Below, piece after piece: positions 45,115 to 54,599 of a stretch of 64,000 bases of DNA. Each line of letters opens with the position of its first letter. The first letter of the stretch is position 1. Made by a program: the position numbers and the translations under genes. The stretch covers positions 1 to 64,000 of the forward strand of contig JAOAHJ010000010.1 of NCBI GenBank assembly GCA_026415295.1, given 5' to 3'. The DNA comes from Spirochaetota bacterium. GTDB lineage: Bacteria; Spirochaetota; JAAYUW01; JAOAHJ01. The notes under the pieces were generated by a model that was given only the letters and a program-made list of their open reading frames with translations, made no database searches and was not told the DNA's origin.

Positions 45115-45495
45115 ATGGGAATAAGACCAGTTGATCCAGTAATTAGTTCATTTGTTAAAGAAACTTCATCTATTATTAAGCCAAAAGAAATTAATATAGA
45201 ACCAGATGGTTATAAAGTAGAACTAAAAGCAACTTCAGAAAAGCATTTTAATTTTAAACCTAAAAAAGACAATAGTTTAACTTTTAGTAACTACATAAAA
45301 GACTCAATTATTTCAACAAATGAGTCTATTGCAAAATCCGAATTACTACAAGAAAAATTAATAACAGATCCAACAAGCGTTAATATAGAAGAAGTAACTA
45401 TTGCTGCTAAAGAAGCTGAAGTTTCATTGAATCTTGCAAAAACAATATTAAATAAATTAATTCAAGGCTATAAAGACTTGATAAATATTAGATAA
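45115..45495 (+). CDS. fliE: FliE, MS ring-rod junction protein
   Basis: A 126-residue small adaptor between FliF and the rod, needed for export and rod assembly. The C-terminal helix SVNIEEVTIAAKEAEVSLNLAKTILNKLIQGYKDLINIR is split by hydrophobic heptads; VTIAAKEAEVSLNLA is the family core. The N-terminal half is polar and long compared with the 104-residue E. coli protein. A GGGGAGGGG site lies ahead of the ATG. It follows flgC by 117 bases. Confidence 0.93.
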   Translation: MGIRPVDPVISSFVKETSSIIKPKEINIEPDGYKVELKATSEKHFNFKPKKDNSLTFSNYIKDSIISTNESIAKSELLQEKLITDPTSVNIEEVTIAAKEAEVSLNLAKTILNKLIQGYKDLINIR

Positions 45496-45532
45496 TAATT
45501 TTATATTAAATAAGTATAAAATAAATATAATT

Positions 45533-45569
45533 ATTATAAAAATTTATATTGAAATTATAAAAATTTATA
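45533..45569 (+). repeat. 16-base direct repeat upstream of fliF
   Basis: ATTATAAAAATTTATA occurs at 45533-45548 and again at 45554-45569, period 21 bases (two helical turns). Each copy contains the near-palindrome TATAAA-AA-TTTATA. It lies 104 bases ahead of fliF. It could be a protein-binding site or chance AT-rich repetition. Confidence 0.4.
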
Positions 45570-45672
45570 ATAAGATTAAATAAAGAAAATTAGCTAAATT
45601 ATTATTTTATTTTATTATTTTTATTTAATTCTTATAAACTTTTTCTTTTTTGTTTTATTTGGGGAGGGGGAA

Positions 45673-47385
45673 ATGAATGAATTTATTAAGAGAATTACAG
45701 AATTTATCAAAAACATATTTTCAAAATTAAACACAACTCAAAAAATTATAATATTTTCTATTATTGGTTTATCAATAATTGCAGTTGTTGTTATAACATC
45801 AATTTCATCAAAACCAGAAGCTACTCTTCTTTTTCAAAAACCATTATCTCTTGAAGATTTTGCAAGGGTTACAAAAGCACTTGATTCAATGCAAGCTCAA
45901 TACAAAATAAAAGATGATAAGTATATTATTGTTAAAGATAAAGAAACAGGGGATAGATTAAGAATGCAACTTGCACAGGAAGGAATAATTCCTGGAAATG
46001 TAAAAGGATGGGAACTTTTTGATATCCAGAAATGGACAGTTACTGATTTTGAAAGAGAAATAAATGTTCAAAGAGCAATCAAAGGAGAAATAATAAGACA
46101 AATTAAGCTCATTGAAGGAATACAGGATGTAATGTTAAATATTGCATTCCCAAAAGATACTCTTTTTACAACTCAATCAATGCCAGTTACTGCTACCCTT
46201 ACTATAATACCAGAACTTGGATCAAATATTACAGAAGATAAAAAAAGAATAGAAGGTATAAAAAAAATAGTTTCATATGGTATACCAGGCCTTACTCCTG
46301 AAAATGTTATAATTACAGATCAATTCGGAAATATAATATCTGATTTTAGTGGTGATGATATTAAAAATTTTCTTGATTTAACAAAAGAACAAATGGCTAT
46401 AGTAGAAAGAGAGAGAGTTAAAAGAGAGGTTGTATTAAGACAAAATTTAAAAAATTTCCTTGGAAATACAAAGGTTGATGTACAATTAAATATAGATATA
46501 ACCTTTGATCAAACAGAAATTGAAAAAAACGAGATTATTCCAGTTGTTGTTAAAAAAGACAATCCAAATACCCCATACGATGATTCCGAAATAAAAGATT
46601 CTGTAATAGAATCACAACAAGTTATAGACAAAGAATACAAAGCTCCAGGAACAATTCCAGAGGGTCCTCCAGGAGTTGAACCAAATGTACCACCTGGATA
46701 TAAAGAAAATTTAGGTCAAACTATAGTAAGTAAGGAAAAGCAAACAACAACTAACTATGCTTTTTCTACCCAAAAGGTAAATGAAAAAAAGACTCCTTAT
46801 CAGATTCAAAGGATAACATGTTCGGTATGGATAGATGGGAAATGGGAAATTAGAGTTGATGAAAAGGGAAATTATGTTGTTGATAAATCTAGAAAAAGAT
46901 ATGTTAGAGACTATTTTCCCTATCCAGAAGAAGATTTGAAAAAATTAACAGAAGTTGTAAAGGCTGCTATAGGTTATAGCAAAGAGAGAGGAGATACAGT
47001 TACTGTCCAAAATATTCCTTTTAACCATGATGAAGAATTTGCAAAAGAAGATGCAATATTACAAAGACAGGAAACTTTAAGAAAAGCTTTATTAACAGGA
47101 ATTTTATCAATAGTTGGTTTTGTAATTATTATTTTACTATACAAAATAATAGCTGCTGAAATTCAGAGAAGAAGAAAGTTGAGAGAAGAAGAACTTTTGA
47201 GAAAACAGCAGGAATTAAGAGAACAAGCTTTAAGAGCTGCTGAAAAAGAAGGAATCGAGGTTGAGCTTTCTATGGAAGAAAAGGCTAGACTTGAACTACA
47301 GGAAAATGCTATTAATATCGCAAGAGAACACCCTGAAGAAGTTGCTAAACTTATTAGAACATGGCTTGCTGAAGATCAAACATAG
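45673..47385 (+). CDS. fliF: FliF, MS-ring protein
   Basis: A 570-residue ring builder in the inner membrane. TM1 about 22-43, ring-building motif region about 55-230 (QLAQEGIIPGNVKGWELFD; ERNI-type EREINVQRAIKGEI), a periplasmic proline/glycine-rich loop about 310-360, TM2 about 474-495 and the charged cytoplasmic tail, ending EHPEEVAKLIRTWLAED, which binds FliG. A strong GGGGAGGGGG precedes the ATG. It follows fliE by 177 bases. Confidence 0.97.
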   Translation: MNEFIKRITEFIKNIFSKLNTTQKIIIFSIIGLSIIAVVVITSISSKPEATLLFQKPLSLEDFARVTKALDSMQAQYKIKDDKYIIVKDKETGDRLRMQLAQEGIIPGNVKGWELFDIQKWTVTDFEREINVQRAIKGEIIRQIKLIEGIQDVMLNIAFPKDTLFTTQSMPVTATLTIIPELGSNITEDKKRIEGIKKIVSYGIPGLTPENVIITDQFGNIISDFSGDDIKNFLDLTKEQMAIVERERVKREVVLRQNLKNFLGNTKVDVQLNIDITFDQTEIEKNEIIPVVVKKDNPNTPYDDSEIKDSVIESQQVIDKEYKAPGTIPEGPPGVEPNVPPGYKENLGQTIVSKEKQTTTNYAFSTQKVNEKKTPYQIQRITCSVWIDGKWEIRVDEKGNYVVDKSRKRYVRDYFPYPEEDLKKLTEVVKAAIGYSKERGDTVTVQNIPFNHDEEFAKEDAILQRQETLRKALLTGILSIVGFVIIILLYKIIAAEIQRRRKLREEELLRKQQELREQALRAAEKEGIEVELSMEEKARLELQENAINIAREHPEEVAKLIRTWLAEDQT

Positions 47386-47486
47386 TTTATAAATTTAGAA
47401 ATCATTTTATTAATTTCTTATTTTATTAATAAAATATGATTATTTAAAAAATATTAGAATTTAAAATATATAATGAGGGAAAAAAT

Positions 47487-48515
47487 ATGGCTAAAGGGAA
47501 AGATACTAAGACAAAAGAAAAGATCTCTGGTAAAAGAAAAGCTGCCATATTCCTTGTAACAGTAGGTTCAGATATAGCTGCACAAATTTTTAAATACCTA
47601 AAAGAAGATGAAGTTGAGCAACTTACATTTGAAATAGCAAGAATTGAAAAGGTTGATGCAGAAGAAAGAGATAAAGTACTTGTAGAGTTTCAAGAACTTA
47701 TGATGGCACAAGATTTCATTCAAACTGGTGGTATAGATTATGCTAAAGAATTACTTGAAAAAGCTTTAGGTTCTCAAAAAGCAATAGATATAATTACTAG
47801 ACTTACAACAACAATTCAAGTTAGACCTTTTGATTTTATAAAAAGAACGGATCCTTCACATTTAATCAACTTTATTCAAAACGAACATCCACAAACTATT
47901 GCATTAATTCTATCATATCTTGAGCCTAAAAAAGCATCAAACATTATTGCTGCATTAAACCCGGATTTACAAGCAGATGTAGCAAAAAGAATTGCAACTA
48001 TGGATAGAACAAATCCAGAGGTAGTAAGAGAAGTTGAGAGAATACTTGAAAGACAAATATCTGCAATAGCAACAGAAGAATTTGCATCAGTTGGTGGAAT
48101 TCCTACAGTTGTTGAAATATTAAACTCAGCAGACTCTACAACAATGAAAAATATTCTTGAAAAACTTGAAGAAGAAGATCCTGATTTAGCTGAAGAGATA
48201 AAGAAAAACATGTTTGTATTCGAAGATATTGTTCAACTTGATGATAAGTCTGTTCAAAGATTGTTAAGAGAAGTTGATATGGCTGATGTTGCAAAAGCTC
48301 TAAAGAATGTTGATACAGAAGTTCAGGATAAAATTTTTAGAAACCTCTCAAAAAGAAGTCAAACATTGCTTAAAGAAGATATGGAATTTATGGGGCCTAT
48401 TAGATTAAAGGATGTTGAAGAAGCTCAAAGTAAAATTGTTGCTGTTATCAGAAGACTTGAAGAACAAGGAGAGATCCAAATTGCAAGAGGAGGAGAAGAC
48501 GAAATTATCTATTAA
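47487..48515 (+). CDS. fliG: FliG, motor switch protein
   Basis: A 342-residue C-ring component that contacts FliF, FliM and the stator. N-terminal domain about 20-110, middle domain with EHPQTIALILSYLEPKKAS, and a C-terminal ARM/charged helix region (MFVFEDIVQLDDKSVQRLLREVD and LKNVDTEVQDKIFRNLSKR) where the motor's charged residues lie. Good Shine-Dalgarno GAGGG. It has 102 bases after fliF, no terminator. Confidence 0.98.
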   Translation: MAKGKDTKTKEKISGKRKAAIFLVTVGSDIAAQIFKYLKEDEVEQLTFEIARIEKVDAEERDKVLVEFQELMMAQDFIQTGGIDYAKELLEKALGSQKAIDIITRLTTTIQVRPFDFIKRTDPSHLINFIQNEHPQTIALILSYLEPKKASNIIAALNPDLQADVAKRIATMDRTNPEVVREVERILERQISAIATEEFASVGGIPTVVEILNSADSTTMKNILEKLEEEDPDLAEEIKKNMFVFEDIVQLDDKSVQRLLREVDMADVAKALKNVDTEVQDKIFRNLSKRSQTLLKEDMEFMGPIRLKDVEEAQSKIVAVIRRLEEQGEIQIARGGEDEIIY

Positions 48516-48726
48516 TATTAATATTATTAAAAAATATTACAATTTTACTAAAAAATTTTTAATAATATATAAATGAAATTATTTAAATAAAATTAATTTA
48601 TTGTTTATTCTATAATAAAAAAATTTTATTAAAAAATTTTGTTATAATTATATAACTTACTTTATTCTTAAACAATTTATATTTTTTAACTCAAACAATT
48701 TTAAATTAAAATAAAAAGAGGGTAAA

Positions 48727-49659
48727 ATGCCTAGAAATGTTATTAAAAATTTTCAATTAAAAGATCTTGGGAAAAAGTACATAATACCACCTCCTAAAAT
48801 AGAAGTAAAAGAACCAATAAAAGAAGAAAAAGGTGAAGAAGAAGTACTATTAACATTAAAAGAACAAGTTAGAAAAGAACAACTTGAAATTGATAGATTA
48901 AGAAAAGAATGGGAAGAAGAAAGACATAGAATTGAAAAAGAATTAAATGAAAAGAAAGAAAAAATATTAAAAGAAGCAGATGATCTTGCTTTCTCTAAAA
49001 TAAAATCAGCGCAAGCACAAAGCAATTTAATTATAGAAGAAGCAAAAAAACAAGCAGAGAAGATAATTCAAGATGCAAGGTTTGAGGCAAACAATATTAT
49101 TAACGATGCTAAAGAAAACTCAGAAAAAATAGTTGAAGAAAATAGAAAAAAAGGCTATGATGAAGGTTTTGAGAAAGGTTTCAATGAAGGATTTGAAGAA
49201 ACTAAAAGATTAACTGAAATGTTACATAAAATAATCTCAGAAATAATGAATAAAAGGATAGAAATAATAGAAGGTACTGAATATCAAATTATAAGCATAG
49301 TTATGCTTATTGTCAAAAAAGTAATAAAAGTTATTTCAGAGCATCAAAAAACTGTTATTATTAATAATATTATTGAAGCTCTTAAAAAAGTTAAAAATAC
49401 AAGAAAAATAATAATAAGAGTTAATGTTGATGACCTCCAAGTATGCAATGAAAATATGGAAAAATTTATAAACCTTGTTGAAGGGTTAAAAGAGATTCAA
49501 TTTGTTGAAGACTCAACTGTAGATAAAGGTGGATGCATTATTGAAACTGATTTTGGTGAAATAGATGCAAGAATTTCTTTACAATTAAAAGAAATAGAAG
49601 ATAAAATTCTTGAATTGGTTCCAGTAAAAAGAAAATTAATGGGTGAGGGAAAAGAATAA
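48727..49659 (+). CDS. fliH: FliH, export ATPase regulator
   Basis: A 310-residue export-apparatus linker that ties FliI to FliN/FliM. Long charged coiled coil about 45-180 (Glu/Lys/Arg, with QAEKIIQDARFEANNIINDA) and GYDEGFEKGFNEGFEE glycine-repeat segments, then the C-terminal FliI-binding domain (VSE...VDDLQV, VEDSTVDKGGCIIETDFGEIDARIS). Its stop TAA overlaps the fliI ATG by one base, so the two are translationally coupled. A 211-base gap before it shows TATAAT-like boxes but no complete promoter. Confidence 0.92.
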   Translation: MPRNVIKNFQLKDLGKKYIIPPPKIEVKEPIKEEKGEEEVLLTLKEQVRKEQLEIDRLRKEWEEERHRIEKELNEKKEKILKEADDLAFSKIKSAQAQSNLIIEEAKKQAEKIIQDARFEANNIINDAKENSEKIVEENRKKGYDEGFEKGFNEGFEETKRLTEMLHKIISEIMNKRIEIIEGTEYQIISIVMLIVKKVIKVISEHQKTVIINNIIEALKKVKNTRKIIIRVNVDDLQVCNENMEKFINLVEGLKEIQFVEDSTVDKGGCIIETDFGEIDARISLQLKEIEDKILELVPVKRKLMGEGKE

Positions 49660-50969
49660 TGTCAGTTTATGATAAATATGAACAGGCAATAATGGAAATA
49701 GATCCTATAAAATATAAAGGTACTATAAAAGAAGTTATAGGGTTTTTAATAAAAAGTGTTGGACCATATTCAAAAGTTGGAGAACTTTGCAAAATACTAA
49801 TTGACAATTCCCTTGATAACTTTATAAAAGCTGAAGTGGTTGGTTTTAAAGAAAATGAAGTTTTGCTTATGCCTCTTTCTGAAATGGTTGGTATAGAACC
49901 GGGCATGAAAATTCTTGCTACAGGTAACCCTCTCTCCATTCCAGTTTCAGAAAAATTACTTGGAAGAATACTCAATGGCTTAGGTGAACCAATTGATAAT
50001 AAGGGAGAAATTTATTCCCCAATAAAATATCCTATTTTTAATCCTGCACCATCATCTCTTATAAGAAAAAGAATAGATACACCTCTTTATACAGGAGTTA
50101 AAGCAATAGATGTTCCTTTAACAATTGGTAAAGGACAAAGAATAGGTATTTTTGCTGGTTCAGGTGTTGGTAAATCTACTTTACTTGGAATGATAGCACA
50201 CTATACAGAAGCTGATGTAAATGTTATTGCTCTAATAGGTGAAAGAGGAAGAGAAGTAAAAGAGTTTTTAGAAGATATATTAAAAGAGGATGGGCTGAAA
50301 AGATCTGTAGTTGTTGTTGCTACTTCAGATGCCTCTCCACTTGAAAGAGTTAGAGCTATTTTTACAGCACAAACAATTGCAGAATTTTTTAGAGATCAAG
50401 GAAAAGATGTACTTCTTATGGCTGATTCCATAACTAGATTTGCATGGGCTCAAAGAGAAATTGGTCTTTCTATTGGAGAACCTCCATCTACAAGAGGATA
50501 TCCCACATCTGTTTTTACCTTATTACCCAAAATTTTTGAAAGAGCTGGAAATTCTGATAGAGGTAGTATTACAGGAATATATACTATACTTGTTGAAGGT
50601 GATGATTTTAATGAACCAATTTCAGATACAGTTAGAGGTATACTTGATGGACATATTGTGCTTTCAAGAAATCTTGCAGAAAGAAATCAATTCCCATCTA
50701 TAGATGTATTAAAGTCAATTTCAAGGCTCTTTCCTAAACTTGCAAATCAAGAACAAAAGGAAATTGTAGCTAAGTTGAGAAAAATTTTATCTGTATATTA
50801 TGATAAAGAAGATTTAATTACAATAGGAGCTTATGTCAAAGGATCAAATCCAGAAATAGATTTTGCAATTGAAAATATTGATAAAATTAATTCATTTTTA
50901 TCACAGGGAGTTGAGCAAGGTTTTGCTTTTGAAGAAAGTTTCCAAATATTAAAAAATATCTTATCGTAA
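49659..50969 (+). CDS. fliI: FliI, flagellar export ATPase
   Basis: A 436-residue hexameric ATPase of the type III export apparatus. It has Walker A GSGVGKSTL near residues 167-175, RIGIFAGSG, ALIGERGREV, Walker B LLMADSITRFAWAQREI and the type III secretion signature YPTSVFTLLPKIFERAG. The short N-terminus fits the spirochaete form. It overlaps fliH by one base. Confidence 0.98.
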   Translation: MSVYDKYEQAIMEIDPIKYKGTIKEVIGFLIKSVGPYSKVGELCKILIDNSLDNFIKAEVVGFKENEVLLMPLSEMVGIEPGMKILATGNPLSIPVSEKLLGRILNGLGEPIDNKGEIYSPIKYPIFNPAPSSLIRKRIDTPLYTGVKAIDVPLTIGKGQRIGIFAGSGVGKSTLLGMIAHYTEADVNVIALIGERGREVKEFLEDILKEDGLKRSVVVVATSDASPLERVRAIFTAQTIAEFFRDQGKDVLLMADSITRFAWAQREIGLSIGEPPSTRGYPTSVFTLLPKIFERAGNSDRGSITGIYTILVEGDDFNEPISDTVRGILDGHIVLSRNLAERNQFPSIDVLKSISRLFPKLANQEQKEIVAKLRKILSVYYDKEDLITIGAYVKGSNPEIDFAIENIDKINSFLSQGVEQGFAFEESFQILKNILS

Positions 50970-51112
50970 AATTTTCATTTTTTTGAAATAAATTTTAAAA
51001 TGAATTTTTCAAAAGTAAAACAAACTTAAAAAAACACTAAAAAATAAAAGCAAAACATAAATTTAAAGATAAATAAAAAAAATAAAAATATAAAAAATAT
51101 TAGTAAGTTTTT

Positions 51113-51541
51113 ATGAAAAAATTTCATTATAATTTTGAAAAAATTCTTAAATTAAAAGAATTTATAAAAAAGGAAAAAGAAGAAGAATTTGTTAAAATTT
51201 CATCTAAAATAGATTCACTTAAAGTTAAGATAGCACAAAACAATTTTATTATGATGAATACTAAAAGAGATTCTTCTAATCCTATTATATCTTTATTTAC
51301 AACAAAATATTTCGATAGACTTGCAAAAGAAAATGAACTATATGAAGAAGAAATTGAATCTTTAATGGATGAATTTAATAAAAAAAAAGAGGAATATGTA
51401 CAAGCTAAAATTGAAGAAGAAAAATTTAAAAAATTAAAAGAAAAAAAGTTTGCAATTTTTAAAAACGAATTTTTTAAAGAAGAACAAAAATTTTTAGATG
51501 AAATATCAACCCAAAATTTTATAAATAATAAAAAAAATTGA
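51113..51541 (+). CDS. fliJ: FliJ, export chaperone stalk
   Basis: A 142-residue, almost fully helical, Lys/Glu-rich coiled coil that in the family forms the central stalk in the FliI hexamer. It starts YNFEKILKLKEFIKKEKEEEF, the usual FliJ opening, and ends with polar coils. Sequence conservation is low, so position after fliI is the main argument. No clear ribosome site is visible; the gap from fliI is 143 bases. Confidence 0.85.
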   Translation: MKKFHYNFEKILKLKEFIKKEKEEEFVKISSKIDSLKVKIAQNNFIMMNTKRDSSNPIISLFTTKYFDRLAKENELYEEEIESLMDEFNKKKEEYVQAKIEEEKFKKLKEKKFAIFKNEFFKEEQKFLDEISTQNFINNKKN

Positions 51542-51598
51542 AAATAAATTAAAATTTTTTTTTAATAATGTTTTTACTTAAATTTTAGGAGTATTTTA

Positions 51599-52231
51599 AT
51601 GGCTAAGGAAAAAGTTAGAAGCTCAACACTTCAAATATTTCTGTTGCTTATATTGTTAATTATGGTTATAATTGCTACAATATATTGGTTCAATTATATT
51701 GGACTTTTAAATATTCAGAGAACTATATTTAAGCTATATCAAAAATTTCCATCATTAAGAGTTTCTAAAGAAATTACCGACCCATTTTTAATTGAAAAAG
51801 AGTTTCTTGAAAAATTTAAAATTTCCCTTGAAAATAAAGCTTTAGAATTAAAAAAAATTCAAACTGATTTAAATAAAAGAGAACTTGAAATAAATAACAA
51901 AGAGGTTGAGATCAAAAAGAAAGAAACTGCTTTAGCTCAAAAAGAGGAAAATATTAATGCAATTTTAAAACAATACGATAACATTAAAAATAATTTAAGA
52001 AAACAAGCAATTGATTTAACAAATATGCCTCCCCAAAAGGCAGTTGAAATTATGAATAATATGGATATTCTGCTTGTTTGTGATATTTTAAGAACTATTA
52101 ATGAAATTGCAGAAGAACAGGGGGAAGCCTCCATAACACCTTATCTTCTTTCATTAATGCCTCCCCAAAGAGCTGCACAAATTCAAGAATATTTAAATGC
52201 AGGAGCAACCACTTTACCAAAAAATTATTAA
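51599..52231 (+). CDS. flbB: FlbB/MotE-like periplasmic collar protein
   Basis: A 210-residue protein with one N-terminal TM (about 10-30), a periplasmic coiled coil about 65-130 (KALELKKIQTDLNKRELEIN and later) and a C-terminal MgtE-N-like part with two MPPQ motifs: NMPPQKAVEIMNNMD and LMPPQRAAQIQEYL. In Borrelia the FlbB protein at this locus builds the spirochaete motor collar; family resemblance and position support the name. AGGAG-like TTAGGAG precedes the ATG. Confidence 0.85.
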   Translation: MAKEKVRSSTLQIFLLLILLIMVIIATIYWFNYIGLLNIQRTIFKLYQKFPSLRVSKEITDPFLIEKEFLEKFKISLENKALELKKIQTDLNKRELEINNKEVEIKKKETALAQKEENINAILKQYDNIKNNLRKQAIDLTNMPPQKAVEIMNNMDILLVCDILRTINEIAEEQGEASITPYLLSLMPPQRAAQIQEYLNAGATTLPKNY

Positions 52232-52242
52232 GGAGAATAAAA

Positions 52243-53841
52243 GTGATTAATCAACTCTCTATAACTGCTAATTTAATTAAAAGTTATAGGGAGGAGGAAG
52301 AAAAAAAAAGAAATGACTTAAGGGGAATAGATTTTAGTCATTTCTTTTTGTCCGCATTAAAAAACAATTCTGAAAATTTATATAACAATCAAATTGAAAC
52401 AAAAAATATTAATATTTCAGATCAATTAATCAATTTAAACAATTTTAATAATAGTAGCGAACCATCAAATAAAAATAATAGTGAAATAGGAACAAGTTAC
52501 CTTAACAAAGAAAACAAAAACTATTTTTTTGAAAATGAATCCAAAATCATTACCTCCAATGAAAATGAGATAAACAAATCCATAGATAGCCAAAATATTA
52601 AAAATCTAGAAAGTATAAAAAAAAATCTGACTGAAGATAAAAAAGAAGATTCTATTTATCTTAAAGATAATTTATTAAGTCACATTAATAATGAAAATAA
52701 TACTTTTAAAAAAATAAATAATAATGGTGAACAAAATTTTGCTTTTTCTAAAAAAAATACATATATTGATAATGAAACTAAAACTTTTGATAAAAAAGGT
52801 AAAATTATATTTAATAGAGAAAATTATTATACTTTAGATAAAAATAATTCAGAAACTTTTGTTAAAAATAGGGACTATGTAAAAGAAAAAATTAATAATT
52901 TTTTTGACAATAAAAATAATTTAAAAAACCCAAACAACCAAAACAATACTAAAAATTCAGATGGTACAAATAATAAAGAATATATAAATTTTCCAAAAAA
53001 TATAAATATAGAATCAATTTTAGAAAATAAAGAAAAAAATAAAAAGTATACAAATAAAAAAGATAAATTATCTCAAGATTTAAATATAAATAATAGACAA
53101 AAAAATAAAGATGAATTTTTAAATATTGAAAAGTTAAATAATAAAGAAAAAGCTTATTTAGAAAAAGATCTTGATAATATAGATATTTTTCAAAAAAATC
53201 AACTAAAATTAGATAAAAATAAAATTAATAAGTCAGATAATAATAACTCCTTAAGAATAGAAAAAAATGAGCCAAATAAACAAAAAGCTGAAAAAGTTGA
53301 TAACATTTCAAATAAAGTCGATATTAATAAACCATTTGAATTTAACAAAGATGACTTTTCAAAAATTTTTATAAAAGAATTAAAAACAAATATTCCTCTT
53401 AGCTCAAAAAATTATATAGAAACACTCAATTCTATTAAATGGGATATAAATGGAAATTCATACATCTTAAAAATAGATCTTTATCCAGAAGAGTTAGGAA
53501 AAGTTGAAGTAATTTTAAGAAAAAACAATGATATAATAACAGGGAAAATCATAACTGAATCAAATTTAGTAAGTGAAAAAATAAAAGAAAATTTAGAATC
53601 TTTAATAATTAATCTATATGAAAAAGGAATAAATATCTCATCATTTAATATAGCATCTTCAACTTATAATGAAAATAAAAATAGCGATTCATTTGATAAA
53701 ATTTTTAATTTAGAAAGTAATTCCAAAATTTTAGAAAAAAATAAAAATATTAATTTTGAAAATAATAATTTAAATAAAGACTCAACAAATTTATACTATA
53801 CCGATTTATACATAGGAAGGAAAATAAATATTAAAATATAG
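52243..53841 (+). CDS. fliK: FliK (FlbC), hook-length control protein
   Basis: A 532-residue protein. Only the C-terminal domain (about 390-475) is conserved: NGNSYILKIDLYPEELGKVEVI then EKIKENLESLIINLYEKGINISSF, typical of the hook-length control domain that contacts FlhB. The first 380 residues are a low-complexity Asn/Lys/Glu/Ser stretch, probably the unfolded ruler, with no Cys. Start GTG at 52243; AAGGAG at 52230 supports it, 11 bases after the flbB stop. Confidence 0.88.
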   Translation: MINQLSITANLIKSYREEEEKKRNDLRGIDFSHFFLSALKNNSENLYNNQIETKNINISDQLINLNNFNNSSEPSNKNNSEIGTSYLNKENKNYFFENESKIITSNENEINKSIDSQNIKNLESIKKNLTEDKKEDSIYLKDNLLSHINNENNTFKKINNNGEQNFAFSKKNTYIDNETKTFDKKGKIIFNRENYYTLDKNNSETFVKNRDYVKEKINNFFDNKNNLKNPNNQNNTKNSDGTNNKEYINFPKNINIESILENKEKNKKYTNKKDKLSQDLNINNRQKNKDEFLNIEKLNNKEKAYLEKDLDNIDIFQKNQLKLDKNKINKSDNNNSLRIEKNEPNKQKAEKVDNISNKVDINKPFEFNKDDFSKIFIKELKTNIPLSSKNYIETLNSIKWDINGNSYILKIDLYPEELGKVEVILRKNNDIITGKIITESNLVSEKIKENLESLIINLYEKGINISSFNIASSTYNENKNSDSFDKIFNLESNSKILEKNKNINFENNNLNKDSTNLYYTDLYIGRKINIKI

Positions 53842-53874
53842 ATCAAAAGACAATAAAATAAAAAAGAGGATTTT

Positions 53875-54534
53875 ATGGATTTAAATAGCTTAACTCTTGA
53901 TAAAGAATCTATGGTCAAAACTATGCTAGAAGTTGAATCTTTTAATAAAAAAATACTAAATGGAAGAGAATTTAAAAGAGAACTCGGAAAAGATGATTTT
54001 CTTAAACTTTTAATAACACAATTAAGATATCAAGACCCAACAAAACCTCTTGAAGATAAAGAATTTATTGCTCAAACTGCTCAATTTTCTTCCTTAGAAG
54101 TTTTAAATAACATAAGCTCTAATATTGCTATGCTTCAAAAAGGATTTCTTGTAACTCAAACTTTATCATTACTTGGAGCAGATGTAACAATCCAAAATGG
54201 AACAAACCTTATAAATGGTATTGTAACAAAAATAGTATTTATAAATGGGTTACCACAGATTGAAGTTAATGGAGATCTATACTCAACAGCAAATATTATT
54301 AAAATTGGATTTAATCCAGCAATATTTAATCAATCTTCTCCAAATGAAAATACCCAAAATACTAAGTCAACTGAAAATATAAAAAATTCTGAGATTAAAG
54401 TAAATGAAAATAAAAATATTACAAAAACAAATGAAAATAATTCAGAAGAAATTAAAGTAGAACAAATTGAATTGGATGAGACAAAAAATGAAATAGATAT
54501 ACAAGGAAATAATAATTATACAAATATGCTATAA
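53875..54534 (+). CDS. flgD: FlgD, hook cap / scaffold protein
   Basis: A 219-residue hook-assembly scaffold. The N-terminal core has FLKLLITQLRYQDPTKPLEDKEF and IAQTAQFSSLEVLNNISSNI, a clear family signature. The middle part (about 95-150) is a short beta-rich domain, and the last 60 residues are an Asn/Glu/Lys-rich tail without recognisable fold. AGAGGA precedes the ATG. It lies between fliK and flgE, as in other spirochaetes. Confidence 0.95.
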   Translation: MDLNSLTLDKESMVKTMLEVESFNKKILNGREFKRELGKDDFLKLLITQLRYQDPTKPLEDKEFIAQTAQFSSLEVLNNISSNIAMLQKGFLVTQTLSLLGADVTIQNGTNLINGIVTKIVFINGLPQIEVNGDLYSTANIIKIGFNPAIFNQSSPNENTQNTKSTENIKNSEIKVNENKNITKTNENNSEEIKVEQIELDETKNEIDIQGNNNYTNML

Positions 54535-54599
54535 AATAAATTTTATAATTTATTATTTAATTAATTATTATTCATAAGATTATTTATAAGGAGAAGGAT

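Noticed and set aside
47876-48211. 111-codon minus-strand open frame inside fliG
   Set aside because: It is the complement of FliG coding sequence, with Ser/Ile-rich shadow composition.
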